DNA of 47,188 bases from Flavobacteriaceae bacterium (lineage in GTDB: Bacteria > Bacteroidota > Bacteroidia > Flavobacteriales > Flavobacteriaceae). The stretch spans positions 1 to 47,188 of the forward strand of contig JAGXIE010000130.1 of assembly GCA_024635765.1 (NCBI GenBank), in the 5' to 3' direction. Below are positions 28,372 through 39,570 of the stretch, piece after piece; positions within the stretch are counted from its first letter, which is position 1; each line of letters starts with the position of its first letter. The translations under genes were made by a program, and so were the position numbers. Under the pieces are notes generated by a model, which ran no database searches, had not been told where the DNA came from, and was given only the letters and a program-made list of their open reading frames with translations.

Positions 28372-30537
28372 ATGATCCACATTCACGAAAAGACATTACA
28401 AGACATAGAATTCCATAAAGTGTTGCAACAGGTTTCTGAATACTGCATCACAGCATTAGGTGCAGAAAACACCCTGTCAATTTATCCTTTTTCGTCAAAG
28501 GAAGCTGTTCTGAATGCCTTGCACTATACAAATGAATATCTGGCCTCTTTCGCAAATGACAACCGAATTCCCAATCATGGTTTTGAACCTATTACAAGAG
28601 AACTTCAATATTTAAAAATAGATAATTCGGTTTTAGAAACATCAAGTTTCAAAAAGATAGCTGCAATGTCATTAACATGTAGTGATATTATTCTTTTCTT
28701 GAAAAAGTTTGAAGACTATTATCCACAACTATATCAATTTTCGTCTGAGATTGAAGTATCAAAAGCAATCGTTGAAAAAATTGATGCCGTTATCGACAGA
28801 TTCGGCGATGTCAAGGACAACGCAACTGACGCTTTATTCCGGTTACGGCAGGACATTAATTCCGTAAAGGGCAAAATCAATCAAAGTTTCACATCGGCAC
28901 TTAACACCTATAACTCGCTTGAATACCTAGATGATATTCGAGAATCGGTTATGGACAATAAACGAGTATTGGCTGTAAAGGCCATGTATCGAAGGAAAGT
29001 CAAAGGTGCTATTTTGGGTGGTAGCAAAACAGGCAGTATCGTTTATATTGAACCAGAAACCACGTTCAGATATACAAGGGAATTGAATAATTTGGAGTTT
29101 GACGAGCAAGAAGAAGTCAAACGCATCTTAAAACAATTGACGGAATTCATCCGCCCGTTCGCTTCGCTGTTGAATGAATATCAATCATTTCTTACTGCAA
29201 TAGATGTCATTTCTGCAAAAGCTAAGTATGCGAATGAGATAAAGGCTATTTTGCCCGATATCAATCAGGAAAAACATATCTACTTGAAGGATGCATATCA
29301 TCCGTTATTATTGATTTCAAATCAGAAGAAAAAGATAAAAACATTTGCGCAGTCGATTGAACTAACGCCAGAAAACAGAATTATCGTTATTTCTGGACCG
29401 AATGCTGGCGGTAAAAGCATCACATTGAAAACAGTTGGCTTGCTTCAGGTAATGATTCAAAGTGGCTTTTTAATTCCTGTGCATGAACGTAGTACAATTT
29501 GTTTATTTGATCGTATTTTGAGTGATATTGGTGATAACCAATCAATTGAAAATCATTTGAGCACCTATAGTTATCGCTTAAAGCAAATGAATTATTTCTT
29601 AAAAAAATGCAATAAAAACACATTGTTTTTAATTGATGAATTCGGAACAGGAAGTGACCCAGAACTTGGAGGCGCTTTGGCAGAAACATTTTTAGAAGAA
29701 TTTTATCATCGTGAAGCATATGGCATTATCACAACCCATTACTCTAATTTGAAGATCCTTGCGAATGAATTGCCATACATGCAAAATGCCAATATGATGT
29801 TTGATGAAAAGAGTTTGGAGCCAATATACAAGTTGGCTTTGGGACAAGCAGGAAGCTCATTCACTTTTGAAGTTGCACAAAAAAACGGAATACCATACAG
29901 TTTAATCAATCGTGCAAAGAAGAAGATTGAACGAGGAAAAGTGAGATTTGATGCTACGATTGCTAAACTTCAAAAAGAACGTTCTAAACTAGAAAAGACT
30001 GAACAATCACTTAAAATCAATGAACGGAAAACCCAATCGGAAGCTGAAAAATTAGAAGAGATCAATGCCAAAATTCAGAAGAAACTGGAGAGCTATCAAG
30101 AGTTGTACGATAGCAATCAACGTTTGATTTATCTAGGGCAAAAGCTCAATGATTTGTCTGAAAAATATTTTGACACTAAAAAGAAGCGTGAATTGATGGA
30201 TGAACTTTTCAAATTGGTCCAAATTGAAAATTCCAAACGGAAAAAAGTATCTGTCAAACAAAAACAGGCTCAAAAAGCAAAGGAGAAAAAGGTCATCCAA
30301 GAAGCAGAAAAAACAGTCGAAGTCATTCGTAAGAAAAAGAAAGCTGCGAAGAAGAATATTGAATCAGTTCCGAAACCCTTACCGATTTTTAAAGTTGGTG
30401 ATAGAGTTCGTTTACAAGATGGAAGAGCTGTAGGAAGCATTGATAAGCTCGAAAAAAATAAAGCTGTTATTAATTATGGTATTTTTACGACTAACGTCAG
30501 TGTAGAACAGCTGGAACTCGTTGAATCCGTAAAATGA
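28372..30537 (+). CDS. MutS2-like DNA mismatch repair ATPase without C-terminal Smr domain
   Basis: 721 aa; VISGPNAGGKSITLKTVGLLQ (Walker A), NTLFLIDEFGTGSDPELGGALAE (Walker B), YGIITTHYSNLK, coiled coil, KOW-like FKVGDRVRLQDGRAVGSI; ends without Smr. Confidence 0.92.
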   Translation: MIHIHEKTLQDIEFHKVLQQVSEYCITALGAENTLSIYPFSSKEAVLNALHYTNEYLASFANDNRIPNHGFEPITRELQYLKIDNSVLETSSFKKIAAMSLTCSDIILFLKKFEDYYPQLYQFSSEIEVSKAIVEKIDAVIDRFGDVKDNATDALFRLRQDINSVKGKINQSFTSALNTYNSLEYLDDIRESVMDNKRVLAVKAMYRRKVKGAILGGSKTGSIVYIEPETTFRYTRELNNLEFDEQEEVKRILKQLTEFIRPFASLLNEYQSFLTAIDVISAKAKYANEIKAILPDINQEKHIYLKDAYHPLLLISNQKKKIKTFAQSIELTPENRIIVISGPNAGGKSITLKTVGLLQVMIQSGFLIPVHERSTICLFDRILSDIGDNQSIENHLSTYSYRLKQMNYFLKKCNKNTLFLIDEFGTGSDPELGGALAETFLEEFYHREAYGIITTHYSNLKILANELPYMQNANMMFDEKSLEPIYKLALGQAGSSFTFEVAQKNGIPYSLINRAKKKIERGKVRFDATIAKLQKERSKLEKTEQSLKINERKTQSEAEKLEEINAKIQKKLESYQELYDSNQRLIYLGQKLNDLSEKYFDTKKKRELMDELFKLVQIENSKRKKVSVKQKQAQKAKEKKVIQEAEKTVEVIRKKKKAAKKNIESVPKPLPIFKVGDRVRLQDGRAVGSIDKLEKNKAVINYGIFTTNVSVEQLELVESVK

Positions 30538-30947
30538 AGGAATTACCTAAAAATAAAAAATTGATTCTCTTTGATGGTGTTTGCAACCTTTGTGATGCCT
30601 CGGTGCAGTATATTATAAAACATGATAAGAATGATTTATTTCGATACGCAGCCCTACAAAGTGATATTGGACAAAAAGTAATTGAAGAATTCAGTATAAA
30701 CACTGATAAAACAGATTCAGTCTTACTTTACTCTGAGGAAAACGGTATTTCATATAAATCTACAGCTGCCTTAAAAATCGCCTCTAAATTAGGATTTCCT
30801 ATAAACTTGATGAGTGTCTTCCTCGTTGTTCCTACATTTATCAGAAACTGGGTTTATGATTACATTGCCAAAAATCGTTATAAGTGGTATGGCAAGAAAG
30901 ACGAATGCATGATTCCTACTCCAGAATTGAAATCAAAATTTCTTTAA
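30534..30947 (+). CDS. DCC-family thiol-disulfide oxidoreductase-like protein (DUF393)
   Basis: 137 aa; LILFDGVCNLCDASVQYIIKHDKNDLFRYAALQSDIGQ; start overlaps the upstream stop. Confidence 0.93.
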   Translation: MKELPKNKKLILFDGVCNLCDASVQYIIKHDKNDLFRYAALQSDIGQKVIEEFSINTDKTDSVLLYSEENGISYKSTAALKIASKLGFPINLMSVFLVVPTFIRNWVYDYIAKNRYKWYGKKDECMIPTPELKSKFL

Positions 30948-30967
30948 TAGTTTCCCTAAAAGACATA

Positions 30968-31000
30968 AAAAAGCCCTCATTTGGGGATCAGGGCTTTTCT
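30968..31000 (+). terminator. Intrinsic terminator
   Basis: AAAAGCCCT(30969-30977)...AGGGCTTTT(30990-30998) downstream of the DCC gene. Confidence 0.75.
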
Positions 31001-31295
31001 AACAATTTAACAACAACTTAAAACTAATTTAACTAATACAAAAAAACTCAAATTTATGAATTGATTTATAGCACATTATTTTGATAGTATAAATGTATAT
31101 AAAGTATTGATTTTGAGATAATAAACTCGATGAAAACCTTAAAATAATTGTTAAAAATGCCAGAATTGTAAAAAACATCTGTGAGTTACAATATTTTAAC
31201 ATATTGAAAAATAGACAGTTATAATTTAATTAATTTAAATTACATCTTCACAAATGAATTTGAAAAAGGAATTGTCAAGTTTTGAAGCTTTTATT

Positions 31296-32120
31296 TTACG
31301 AAGAAGTCAAACTACCCCATTCAGTCCAAGATCCATCATATACAGAAATGGTTTGGTAGCCGGAAATTTCAGCTGCTAATGCTAATACACAAGCCGTAAT
31401 TCCAGAGCCGCATGAAAAAGTGATTTGATCGTTAGGTTTTGCGAAATTGCTAAATATGGTTTTTAATTCTTTCACTGGTTTTAAAGACGATTCTACCAAG
31501 ACTTCTTCAAAAGGCAAATTAACAGAATTCGGAATTTTCCCTCTTCTCAATCCTTCCCTCGGTTCATCGACTAAACTTTTAAAGCGCTGTTCAGAACGTG
31601 CATCAATAATTAGATGAGAATTATCTTGAGATTCAGATTTGACATCTTCAAAAAATTTCATAAGTTTTTTATTTTCCAAACCTATAAAATCTCCTTTTTT
31701 GCCTTGATAGGGTCGATAAAGTTCAGTGTCTAAATTTGCTTTCTTCCATTCAGGAAGTCCTCCGTCTAACACGGCAACATTATTGTGACCAAACGCTTTG
31801 AAAAGCCACCAAGCTCTGGCACTTGAATAGATGCCTTTGTCATCATAAACTACAATGGCACTGTCTTTATTTATACCGAGTAATTGCGCCTCTTCTGTAA
31901 ATTGCGCTTCTGATGGAAATGTATTGGGAAAAGGTGAAGAAAGGTCGCTAAATTTTGTCTTAAGATCAAAAAAACGAGTATTTGGAATTAATTCTTCTCC
32001 GGATATTTCATTGGATGGATCGGTCACTTTTGGAATACTCGCATTTAGAACCACAAGATTAGGTACCGCTAAATTATTCTTTAGCCAATCAATAGATACG
32101 ACTGAACTTTTTAATTTCAA
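31296..32120 (-). CDS. Sulfurtransferase (tandem rhodanese, 3-mercaptopyruvate sulfurtransferase-like)
   Basis: 274 aa; VVYDDKGIYSSARAWWLFKAFGHNNVAVLDGGLPEWKKA; C-terminal active-site loop FSCGSGITACVLALA. Confidence 0.93.
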   Translation of the reverse strand: MKLKSSVVSIDWLKNNLAVPNLVVLNASIPKVTDPSNEISGEELIPNTRFFDLKTKFSDLSSPFPNTFPSEAQFTEEAQLLGINKDSAIVVYDDKGIYSSARAWWLFKAFGHNNVAVLDGGLPEWKKANLDTELYRPYQGKKGDFIGLENKKLMKFFEDVKSESQDNSHLIIDARSEQRFKSLVDEPREGLRRGKIPNSVNLPFEEVLVESSLKPVKELKTIFSNFAKPNDQITFSCGSGITACVLALAAEISGYQTISVYDGSWTEWGSLTSS

Positions 32121-32130
32121 ATTATAATAA

Positions 32131-33576
32131 TTAAGAATCTAAATCAAATGTCTCTGTAGGATCTTTATCACCATGATAATCCAGCATGTTCTCGCCATCC
32201 GCTATTATAGAGCAAACTGTGGCATCTCCAGTGACGTTAACCACAGTCCTAAACATGTCCAAAATACGATCTACGGGAAAGATAATGGCAATCCAAGCAG
32301 GATTCAACCCAACAGAATCGAGAACAATAATGAGCATCACCAATCCAGCACTTGGCACTGCAGCAGATCCGATAGAAGCAAGAGTTGTTGTCAAAACTAT
32401 AGTCAATTGCTGTCCAATGGTCAAATCAATCATGTGTAATTGTGCGAGAAAAATAACGGCAACTGCTTGATACAAACTGGTTCCATCCATATTTACGGTA
32501 GCCCCAATAGGTAGTACAAAACTGCTTACTTTTTTATTGACTCCAAGATTTTGTTCCACACATTCCATAGTCACTGGAAGTGTTGCGGCACTACTCGACG
32601 TAGAAAATGCCAAGGTCTGTGCCGGACTCATCGCCTTAAAAAACCCTGCATAAGGTATTTTTTTGACGAAGGTTTTTAGAATCGCGGGGTAAGTAATAAA
32701 AATCATAATCATTAAACCAACAAAAACCGTTAGAGAATACCAACTTAAGCCTTTGAAAATTTCGACCACTTTACCTATGTCATCGCCTGCCATTTTACTC
32801 ACTACACCAGCCAAAAGTGCGAACACAAAGAATGGTGCTGCTTGCATCACAATATCCACCATTTTTAAGAACACTTCATTTATACTGTCCACCAGATTAA
32901 TAACAGGCTGGGCTTTATCTGTAGGGATAAACAAGAGGCATATACCAAAAAAAATGGCAAAAAAGATGATTTGCAACATCAACCCATTATTAGAAAGAGA
33001 ATAGAAAAAATTGTCCGGAACAATATCAACCAGAGGCTGCAAAGGTGAAGCATCTTTTTGTTTACTTGCTTTTTCGAGCTTATCAGACACAGAAGCTTCT
33101 TTCAATTCGCTTTTTGTTAAATCGGATATCTCTTGTGCTCTTTGCATAAATTCTGGATCCTGCAAATAGTTAATACCATCTTTAATTTGATACCCTTGTG
33201 ATGAAGCCCAAATTTCATAACTGATACGGTTGTCAATGCGGCTTTGCGTATCAATAAGCTTTCCTGGTTTAATTGTATTTACCAAAAGCAATCCTAGAGA
33301 AATAGCCAATACTGTCGTTAGAAGGTAAATCAGTAAGGTCTTCCCTCCCATGCGTCCCAAACTTGCGGGATCTCCAATATTAGCCACACCACTAATGATC
33401 GAAAATAACACCAATGGCACTGCAATCAATTTCAGTAAGTTTATAAAAATTGTACCAAAAGGATCAATCCAGTTGATTGTGAATTCGCTCCATCCCAATG
33501 AACTCGATAGAAGCGCCCAAATGACTCCGAGCGTCATTCCTATTAAGATTTTCCAGTGAAGTGCTAGTTTTTTCAT
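32131..33576 (-). CDS. Dicarboxylate/amino acid:cation symporter (SDF/DAACS family)
   Basis: 481 aa; INLLKLIAVPLVLFSIISGVANIGDPASLGRMGGKTLLIYL, AFSTSSSAATLPVTMECVE, LPIGATVNMDGTSLYQAVAVIFLAQ. Confidence 0.95.
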   Translation of the reverse strand: MKKLALHWKILIGMTLGVIWALLSSSLGWSEFTINWIDPFGTIFINLLKLIAVPLVLFSIISGVANIGDPASLGRMGGKTLLIYLLTTVLAISLGLLLVNTIKPGKLIDTQSRIDNRISYEIWASSQGYQIKDGINYLQDPEFMQRAQEISDLTKSELKEASVSDKLEKASKQKDASPLQPLVDIVPDNFFYSLSNNGLMLQIIFFAIFFGICLLFIPTDKAQPVINLVDSINEVFLKMVDIVMQAAPFFVFALLAGVVSKMAGDDIGKVVEIFKGLSWYSLTVFVGLMIMIFITYPAILKTFVKKIPYAGFFKAMSPAQTLAFSTSSSAATLPVTMECVEQNLGVNKKVSSFVLPIGATVNMDGTSLYQAVAVIFLAQLHMIDLTIGQQLTIVLTTTLASIGSAAVPSAGLVMLIIVLDSVGLNPAWIAIIFPVDRILDMFRTVVNVTGDATVCSIIADGENMLDYHGDKDPTETFDLDS

Positions 33577-33653
33577 AGGCCCAATTCCTGCGTAGACAGG
33601 AATCTTATTTTTTATAGTTAGAATTAATTTTCGAAAACATTAAGTTTCAAGTT

Positions 33654-34721
33654 TTATTGATGAGACTCCTGTCTTCGGAGCAGTAAATAGTCAGCCAAAA
33701 CCAACGCGGCCATAGCCTCCACAATCGGTACAGCCCTAGGTACAACGCAAGGATCATGGCGTCCTTTACCTTGCATTTCGACAATATTTCCTTGATTATC
33801 CAGTGTGTTCTGTTTCTGGATGATTGTAGCTACAGGCTTAAAAGCCACTCTAAAATAAATATCCATACCGTTACTGATACCTCCTTGAATACCGCCAGAA
33901 AGGTTTGTTTTTGTAGTGCCATCGTCATTGAAGAGGTCATTATGATCACTTCCTTTCATTTTTGCTCCACAAAATCCACTTCCATATTCAAAACCTTTCA
34001 CGGCATTAATAGACAACATGGCTTTCCCTAATTCGGCATGTAATTTATCGAATACAGGCTCACCTAATCCGACTGGTACGTTTTGAATTACACAAGTGAC
34101 CGTTCCACCAATAGTATCGCCTTCTTTTCTGATGGCCTTTATTTTTTCAATCATCTGATTGGCAATTGTTTCATCTGGACATCTTACATCATTGCTTTCA
34201 ATTTTGGTGAAGTCTAGTTCCTGATACGGTTTTTCTAAAAACAGATCACCCACAGAGGATGTAAATGCATGAATTTTTACATTTTTCAACAATTGTTTAG
34301 CGATAGCACCAGCTACAACTCTGCATGCAGTTTCCCTTGCAGAACTTCTTCCACCGCCACGATAATCACGAACACCATACTTTTTTTCATAGGTAAAATC
34401 GGCATGACTTGGTCTATAAACGTCCTTAATATGAGAATAATCTTTTGATTTTTGATTTGTGTTTTTTATAGTAAATCCGATGGGTGTTCCTGTAGTCTGC
34501 CCTTCAAATATACCAGATAAGAATTCTACAGTGTCGGGCTCTTTACGTTGCGTCACAATCTCCGATTGTCCTGGTTTACGGCGGTTCAATTCTGCTTGGA
34601 TTGCATTCATTTCCAAAATGATTCCTGCAGGACAACCGTCAATAATTCCTCCTATCGATGGTCCGTGGGATTCACCAAATGTGGTTAACGTAAATAATTT
34701 TCCAAACGAATTTCCTGCCAT
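33654..34721 (-). CDS. aroC: Chorismate synthase
   Basis: 355 aa; [92 protein letters not shown]. Confidence 0.98.
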   Translation of the reverse strand: MAGNSFGKLFTLTTFGESHGPSIGGIIDGCPAGIILEMNAIQAELNRRKPGQSEIVTQRKEPDTVEFLSGIFEGQTTGTPIGFTIKNTNQKSKDYSHIKDVYRPSHADFTYEKKYGVRDYRGGGRSSARETACRVVAGAIAKQLLKNVKIHAFTSSVGDLFLEKPYQELDFTKIESNDVRCPDETIANQMIEKIKAIRKEGDTIGGTVTCVIQNVPVGLGEPVFDKLHAELGKAMLSINAVKGFEYGSGFCGAKMKGSDHNDLFNDDGTTKTNLSGGIQGGISNGMDIYFRVAFKPVATIIQKQNTLDNQGNIVEMQGKGRHDPCVVPRAVPIVEAMAALVLADYLLLRRQESHQ

Positions 34722-34911
34722 GTCAAGTATTTTTATGCTAATGTAAAGGTATTATTAGAGAAACAAAAATGAATTATATAAGTACATAAAGGATTTAATG
34801 TGGAGTGTGGTAACAATTACTTAACAAAATACTCACAGTTAAATAATTACTAGGTAAAGTTAGGTTAATCTAAAAGATAGTTCTTTGCAGTAAGAATAGA
34901 TACCTTATCCC

Positions 34912-35751
34912 TTGAAATTAAAACGAAAAGTAGAAGTTGCTGTTATTTCCGATGTGCATCTTGGGACATACGGTTGTCATGCCAAGCAGTTACTGACCTA
35001 TCTCAATAGTATTCAACCAAAGAAACTGATACTCAATGGTGATATTATTGATATTTGGCAATTTAGCAAACGCTACTTTCCAAAATCACATCTTCGTGTT
35101 CTAAAAAAAATACTTGATATGGCCTCTGAAGGTGTAGAAATTATTTACATCACAGGGAATCATGATGAAATGCTACGGAAATTCAGTGGAACTATTATTG
35201 GAAACATTTCTATTGTCGATAAAAAAGTATTAGAGTTAGATGGTAAAAAAGCTTGGTTCTTCCATGGAGATGTTTTTGATGTTTCTATTCAAAATGCAAA
35301 GTGGCTTGCCAAACTAGGTAGTTATGGTTATGATTTACTTATTCTTATGAATCGATTGATCAACTGGTTTTTGATAGGCATTGGACGTGAAAAGTATTCG
35401 CTTTCAAAAAAGATAAAAAACGGTGTCAAAGGCGCAATTAAATATATCAGTGATTTTGAAAATGTAGCTTCCGATTTGGCTATTGAAAACGGTTATGACT
35501 ATGTGATTTGCGGTCATATTCACCAACCAAAAATGTTCATTAAAGAAAATAAGAAAGGAAAAACCATGTATCTCAACTCTGGAGATTGGATAGAAAATTT
35601 TACCGCTTTGGAATACCAATTTAAGCGCTGGAAAATATACAATTACAATTTTGATAAACTTTCACCATTTTTTGCTGATGAAGACATAAAGGATATGGAA
35701 TTAAAGGATTTGATTGCTGCCATTACCATTGTGGATTCTCAAAATAAATGA
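34912..35751 (+). CDS. UDP-2,3-diacylglucosamine diphosphatase-like metallophosphoesterase (LpxH-like)
   Basis: 279 aa, TTG start; VAVISDVHLGTYGCHAKQLL, LILNGDIIDIW, YITGNHDEML, FHGDVFD, VICGHIHQPKM. Confidence 0.9.
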   Translation: MKLKRKVEVAVISDVHLGTYGCHAKQLLTYLNSIQPKKLILNGDIIDIWQFSKRYFPKSHLRVLKKILDMASEGVEIIYITGNHDEMLRKFSGTIIGNISIVDKKVLELDGKKAWFFHGDVFDVSIQNAKWLAKLGSYGYDLLILMNRLINWFLIGIGREKYSLSKKIKNGVKGAIKYISDFENVASDLAIENGYDYVICGHIHQPKMFIKENKKGKTMYLNSGDWIENFTALEYQFKRWKIYNYNFDKLSPFFADEDIKDMELKDLIAAITIVDSQNK

Positions 35752-35826
35752 TATTCAGTCCTTATGAATAAATTTGGTTCTAATTCCCAAATTGTAATGT
35801 GATTCCTTGAAATTATCGAATTAAAA

Positions 35827-38757
35827 TCAAATCAAAGCTTTTCTCAAAATTGATATCGGATGCAACACTTCTCTATTTGTTCCATCTTTGATTTGATGTC
35901 GACAGCTCGTTCCATTTGCACTAATAATGACGTCGTCAGAAGCGTTTCTAATCACAGGAAACAAAGTTTGCTCACCTATTTGCATACTGACTTCATAATG
36001 TTCTTTTTCGTAACCAAAACTTCCAGCCATTCCACAGCAACCGCTTGGTATAATTGTAATTTTATAATTTTTGGGTAAATTTAAAACATCGAAACTTGAT
36101 GACTGGTTTCGAAGTGCCTTTTGATGACAATGACCATGAAACTTAATCGTTTTTGATTCTTCAGTAAATTGAGATGATTTGATATTTCCCAGTTTAATTT
36201 CCTGCTGTATGAATTCCTCAATTAAAAAAGTATTTGCCGAAATGCGAATAGCTGATTCTTTATCATCAGCTAATTTTAAATATTCATCTGTAAAGGTTAG
36301 TATTGCTGAAGGCTCAATTCCAATTAAAGGAGTTTCGGGAGAAACCTTATCCTTAAAAGCTGTCACATTTTTATTGGCCAACTCTTTCGCCTGTTTCAGT
36401 AATCCTTTGGAGAGATAAGATCTGCCTGATTCGCAATTATCAATGATTTCAACAAAATAATTTAGTGCCCTTAAAAGCTCGATTGTATCAATACCAATTT
36501 GAGTATCTAAATTATTTGTAAACTCATCATTGAAGAGTAAAACGCGTTTTATATAATTATCTCCCTCGTGAGAACCCTTATTTGAATTATAATAGTTGCT
36601 TAAATTTATTTTTGAAATCAGGGGCAAACTTCTTTCTTTAGCTATTCCTAATGAGAATTTTATTATAGAAGAAGTAAAACTATTTTTAAAAAGAAAGTTA
36701 GTCAGTCTTGGCAACCGACCTCCTAAGCTATTAAACCGATTGTTATAAGCGAATAATTTCGTTCTTAAGCTAACACCATTGGCTTTTTGATATTGATACT
36801 GAAACTCTGCCTTTAAACTCGCAACATCAACACTACTTGGACATTCGGTAGCACAAGCCTTACAGCTCAAACACAAATCAAATACTTCCTTCAATTCTTT
36901 ATAGTCGAATTTATTAGGTTTATTTGAGTTGGTCAAAAATTCACGAAGTGCATTAGCTCTTGCGCGAGTGGTATCTTTCTCGTTTCGGGTAGCTCTGTAG
37001 CTTGGGCACATAGTTCCACCAAACTCCGGTAGTTTTCGGCAATCGCCAGATCCATTACATTTTTCGGCTTCACGAAGTATTCCCAACGATGATGAAAAAT
37101 CTAAAATGGTTTCTATTTCTGGTTCAACTCTATCAGGTTGATATCGCAAATTTTCATCCATTGGTAAAGCATTTACGATTTTTCCAGGATTAAATATAGA
37201 ATCGGGATCAAAAGTGGCTTTAATACGTTTCAAAATTTGATAGTTTTCATCACCAATCATCAATGGAATAAATTCGGCACGCACAATGCCATCGCCATGC
37301 TCTCCGCTCATGGAGCCTTTATATTTCTTCACTAAATGTGCAACATCTGTGGTAATTTTACGAAAATCAGTAATCCCTTGTCTCGTCTTTAAATTTAGAA
37401 TTGGTCGTAAATGTAATTCTCCAGCACCAGCGTGTGCATAATAAATTGCATTTTGCCCATGAGATTTCATAAGTTGCGCGAACTCACTGATATAATCGGC
37501 CAAATCTGGTAAAGCGACTGCAGTATCCTCGATACAAGCTGCCGATTTATTGTCACCAATCATATTTCCCAGCAATCCTAAACCAGCTTTCCGGAGTTCA
37601 ATGGCTTTATCAATATCTTCTCCTATTAACAATGGAAACGCATAACTTAATTTCGAATTCTGAATATCTGCAATAAGTTTTGTGGTTAATTCTTTGACTT
37701 CCTGAAAGCTTTTTGCACGCACTTCACACATCAAAATGGCTTTTGGATCGTCGATAATGAATTTTCTGTTTTCAAATTGTGCCTTGTTTTGTATGGTACA
37801 ATCCAAAATAGTTTTATCCATCATTTCACATGTGTAGAGATTGTGTTTCATGACCAATTCGACGCTCTTAAGACATTGCTCTATGCTTTCGAAATGTGCT
37901 GCAACCATCATGGATTCAGCAGGTGGCAATTCATCAAGTTGAAGTGTTATTTGAGTTGTAAATGCCAGTGTCCCTTCACTGCCTGAAAGCAATTTACACA
38001 TGTTAAATGGTTCTGAATTACCAGAAAAAACATCTGATTTTAATATTTCATCAATTGCATATCCAGTATTCCGACGATGTATTTCAGGCTTTGGAAAGTT
38101 TTTTTTTACCTGATTTTGAACCACTTCTGATTTTAATTCATTAAAAAGCGATTTATAAATATGGCCTTCTAATGTTTTTAGTTTTGTTTTTTCATTAAAG
38201 GCTTCCGACGAAATAGGTTTAAACACAACTTCACTCCCATCACTTAAAATTGTTTGTAGTTCTAAAACTTTGTCTCTAGTTACACCGTACTGTATGGATG
38301 TTGTTCCGGAAGAATTATTGCCCACCATTCCTCCAATCATGCAACGATTTGATGTCGAAGTATTAGGCCCAAAAAATAAACCGAATGGTTTTAAGTAATT
38401 GTTCAATTGGTCACGAACGACTCCGGGCTGGACCGTAACGGTTTTTTCTTTCTCATTAATGTCAATGATTTTAGTGAAATACTTTGACACATCGACCACA
38501 ATGCCATCACCAACACATTGCCCTGCCAAAGAAGTGCCCGCCGTCCTTGGAATTAAAGACGTGTTGTGTGCTTTAGAATATTCAATTAAATACTTAATAT
38601 CTTGTTTGTCCTTTGGATATGCAACAGCAATTGGTAATTTTCTATAAACAGAAGCATCAGTTGCATAAATTGACTTGATTAAGTCATCAAAAAGCAACTC
38701 GCCTTTAAGTTTTAAATTAAGTTGTGATAAAAAAGAGTTACTTTTTAAAGCATTCAA
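35827..38757 (-). CDS. FAD-binding oxidoreductase / D-lactate dehydrogenase-like with C-terminal Fe-S domains
   Basis: 976 aa; SLIPRTAGTSLAGQCVGDGIVVDVSKY, IGGMVGNNSSGTTSIQYG, FDLCLSCKACATECPSSVDVA, FHGHCHQKAL, PSGCCGMAGSFGYE. Confidence 0.94.
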   Translation of the reverse strand: MNALKSNSFLSQLNLKLKGELLFDDLIKSIYATDASVYRKLPIAVAYPKDKQDIKYLIEYSKAHNTSLIPRTAGTSLAGQCVGDGIVVDVSKYFTKIIDINEKEKTVTVQPGVVRDQLNNYLKPFGLFFGPNTSTSNRCMIGGMVGNNSSGTTSIQYGVTRDKVLELQTILSDGSEVVFKPISSEAFNEKTKLKTLEGHIYKSLFNELKSEVVQNQVKKNFPKPEIHRRNTGYAIDEILKSDVFSGNSEPFNMCKLLSGSEGTLAFTTQITLQLDELPPAESMMVAAHFESIEQCLKSVELVMKHNLYTCEMMDKTILDCTIQNKAQFENRKFIIDDPKAILMCEVRAKSFQEVKELTTKLIADIQNSKLSYAFPLLIGEDIDKAIELRKAGLGLLGNMIGDNKSAACIEDTAVALPDLADYISEFAQLMKSHGQNAIYYAHAGAGELHLRPILNLKTRQGITDFRKITTDVAHLVKKYKGSMSGEHGDGIVRAEFIPLMIGDENYQILKRIKATFDPDSIFNPGKIVNALPMDENLRYQPDRVEPEIETILDFSSSLGILREAEKCNGSGDCRKLPEFGGTMCPSYRATRNEKDTTRARANALREFLTNSNKPNKFDYKELKEVFDLCLSCKACATECPSSVDVASLKAEFQYQYQKANGVSLRTKLFAYNNRFNSLGGRLPRLTNFLFKNSFTSSIIKFSLGIAKERSLPLISKINLSNYYNSNKGSHEGDNYIKRVLLFNDEFTNNLDTQIGIDTIELLRALNYFVEIIDNCESGRSYLSKGLLKQAKELANKNVTAFKDKVSPETPLIGIEPSAILTFTDEYLKLADDKESAIRISANTFLIEEFIQQEIKLGNIKSSQFTEESKTIKFHGHCHQKALRNQSSSFDVLNLPKNYKITIIPSGCCGMAGSFGYEKEHYEVSMQIGEQTLFPVIRNASDDVIISANGTSCRHQIKDGTNREVLHPISILRKALI

Positions 38758-38866
38758 GTTAACAAGATTGTTTTAGGAGTTTTAATTTCGTTCTAAATTT
38801 AAATCTTATTAATCAATTTTAATAGAAGTTTATCGTTATATTTAAAATAGAGTGAAGGTTAAATCG

Positions 38867-38874
38867 TATTTTTG
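38867..38874 (+). promoter_or_regulatory. Candidate -7 box (TATTTTTG)
   Basis: TAnnTTTG match, 23 nt upstream of ATG 38898. Confidence 0.45.
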
Positions 38875-38897
38875 TAAAACTTAAAAACTCAAATATT

Positions 38898-39404
38898 ATG
38901 AAAAAAATAATTTTATTAGCAATTTCCTTTCTAGGATTCACTGCCATTATGAATGCTCAAATTATTGCTGACAATGCCATTGGACTTCGATTAGGTGACA
39001 GTGATGGGTTTGGCGCGGAAGTATCTTATCAAAGAGCTGTCGGAAGTGACAATAATCGATTGGAATTTGATTTAGGAATTCGGAACGGAAAAAACTATGA
39101 TGGTTTTAAACTGGCTGGACTGTATCATTGGGTATGGAACATCGATGGTGGATTTAATTGGTATGCAGGGCCTGGTGCTGGAGTCGCTTCTTACAGTTAT
39201 GATTATCGAGATAACAATGGAAACAGATTTGATGACGACTACACGTTCGTCTTTTTAGCTGGTAACATAGGAATCGAATACAATTTTGACATTCCGTTGA
39301 TGGTATCGTTAGATTTTAGGCCTGAATTTGGTTTAGGAGATAGTGATTTCCGTGATGATAATCTAGATTTTGATATTGGAATCGGTATTAGATATCAATT
39401 CTAA
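38898..39404 (+). CDS. Small outer-membrane beta-barrel protein
   Basis: 168 aa; signal peptide MKKIILLAISFLGFTAIMNAQ; alternating aromatic beta strands, C-terminal GIGIRYQF. Confidence 0.82.
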   Translation: MKKIILLAISFLGFTAIMNAQIIADNAIGLRLGDSDGFGAEVSYQRAVGSDNNRLEFDLGIRNGKNYDGFKLAGLYHWVWNIDGGFNWYAGPGAGVASYSYDYRDNNGNRFDDDYTFVFLAGNIGIEYNFDIPLMVSLDFRPEFGLGDSDFRDDNLDFDIGIGIRYQF

Positions 39405-39426
39405 TTATATAAAAAATACATGACTG

Positions 39427-39453
39427 AAACCATCTTAAATGGTGGTTTTTTTA
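39427..39453 (+). terminator. Intrinsic terminator
   Basis: AAACCATC-ttaaat-GGTGGTTT followed by T-run, just downstream of 38898..39404. Confidence 0.7.
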
Positions 39454-39570
39454 TGAGCCTTACTTGGCCATGAGTCTTCATTCGGTTGACTTATAGCTTT
39501 AATTTAATTTCGGATGTTCTAACTTTAATAAGCACATAGCATTATTATAGAACGACCAATAAAGAAATCA

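Noticed and set aside
30200-30433. Track ORF 30200..30433(+) (Lys/Arg-rich)
   Set aside because: Alternative frame inside the Lys-rich coiled coil of the MutS2-like gene; basic composition is a frame artefact.
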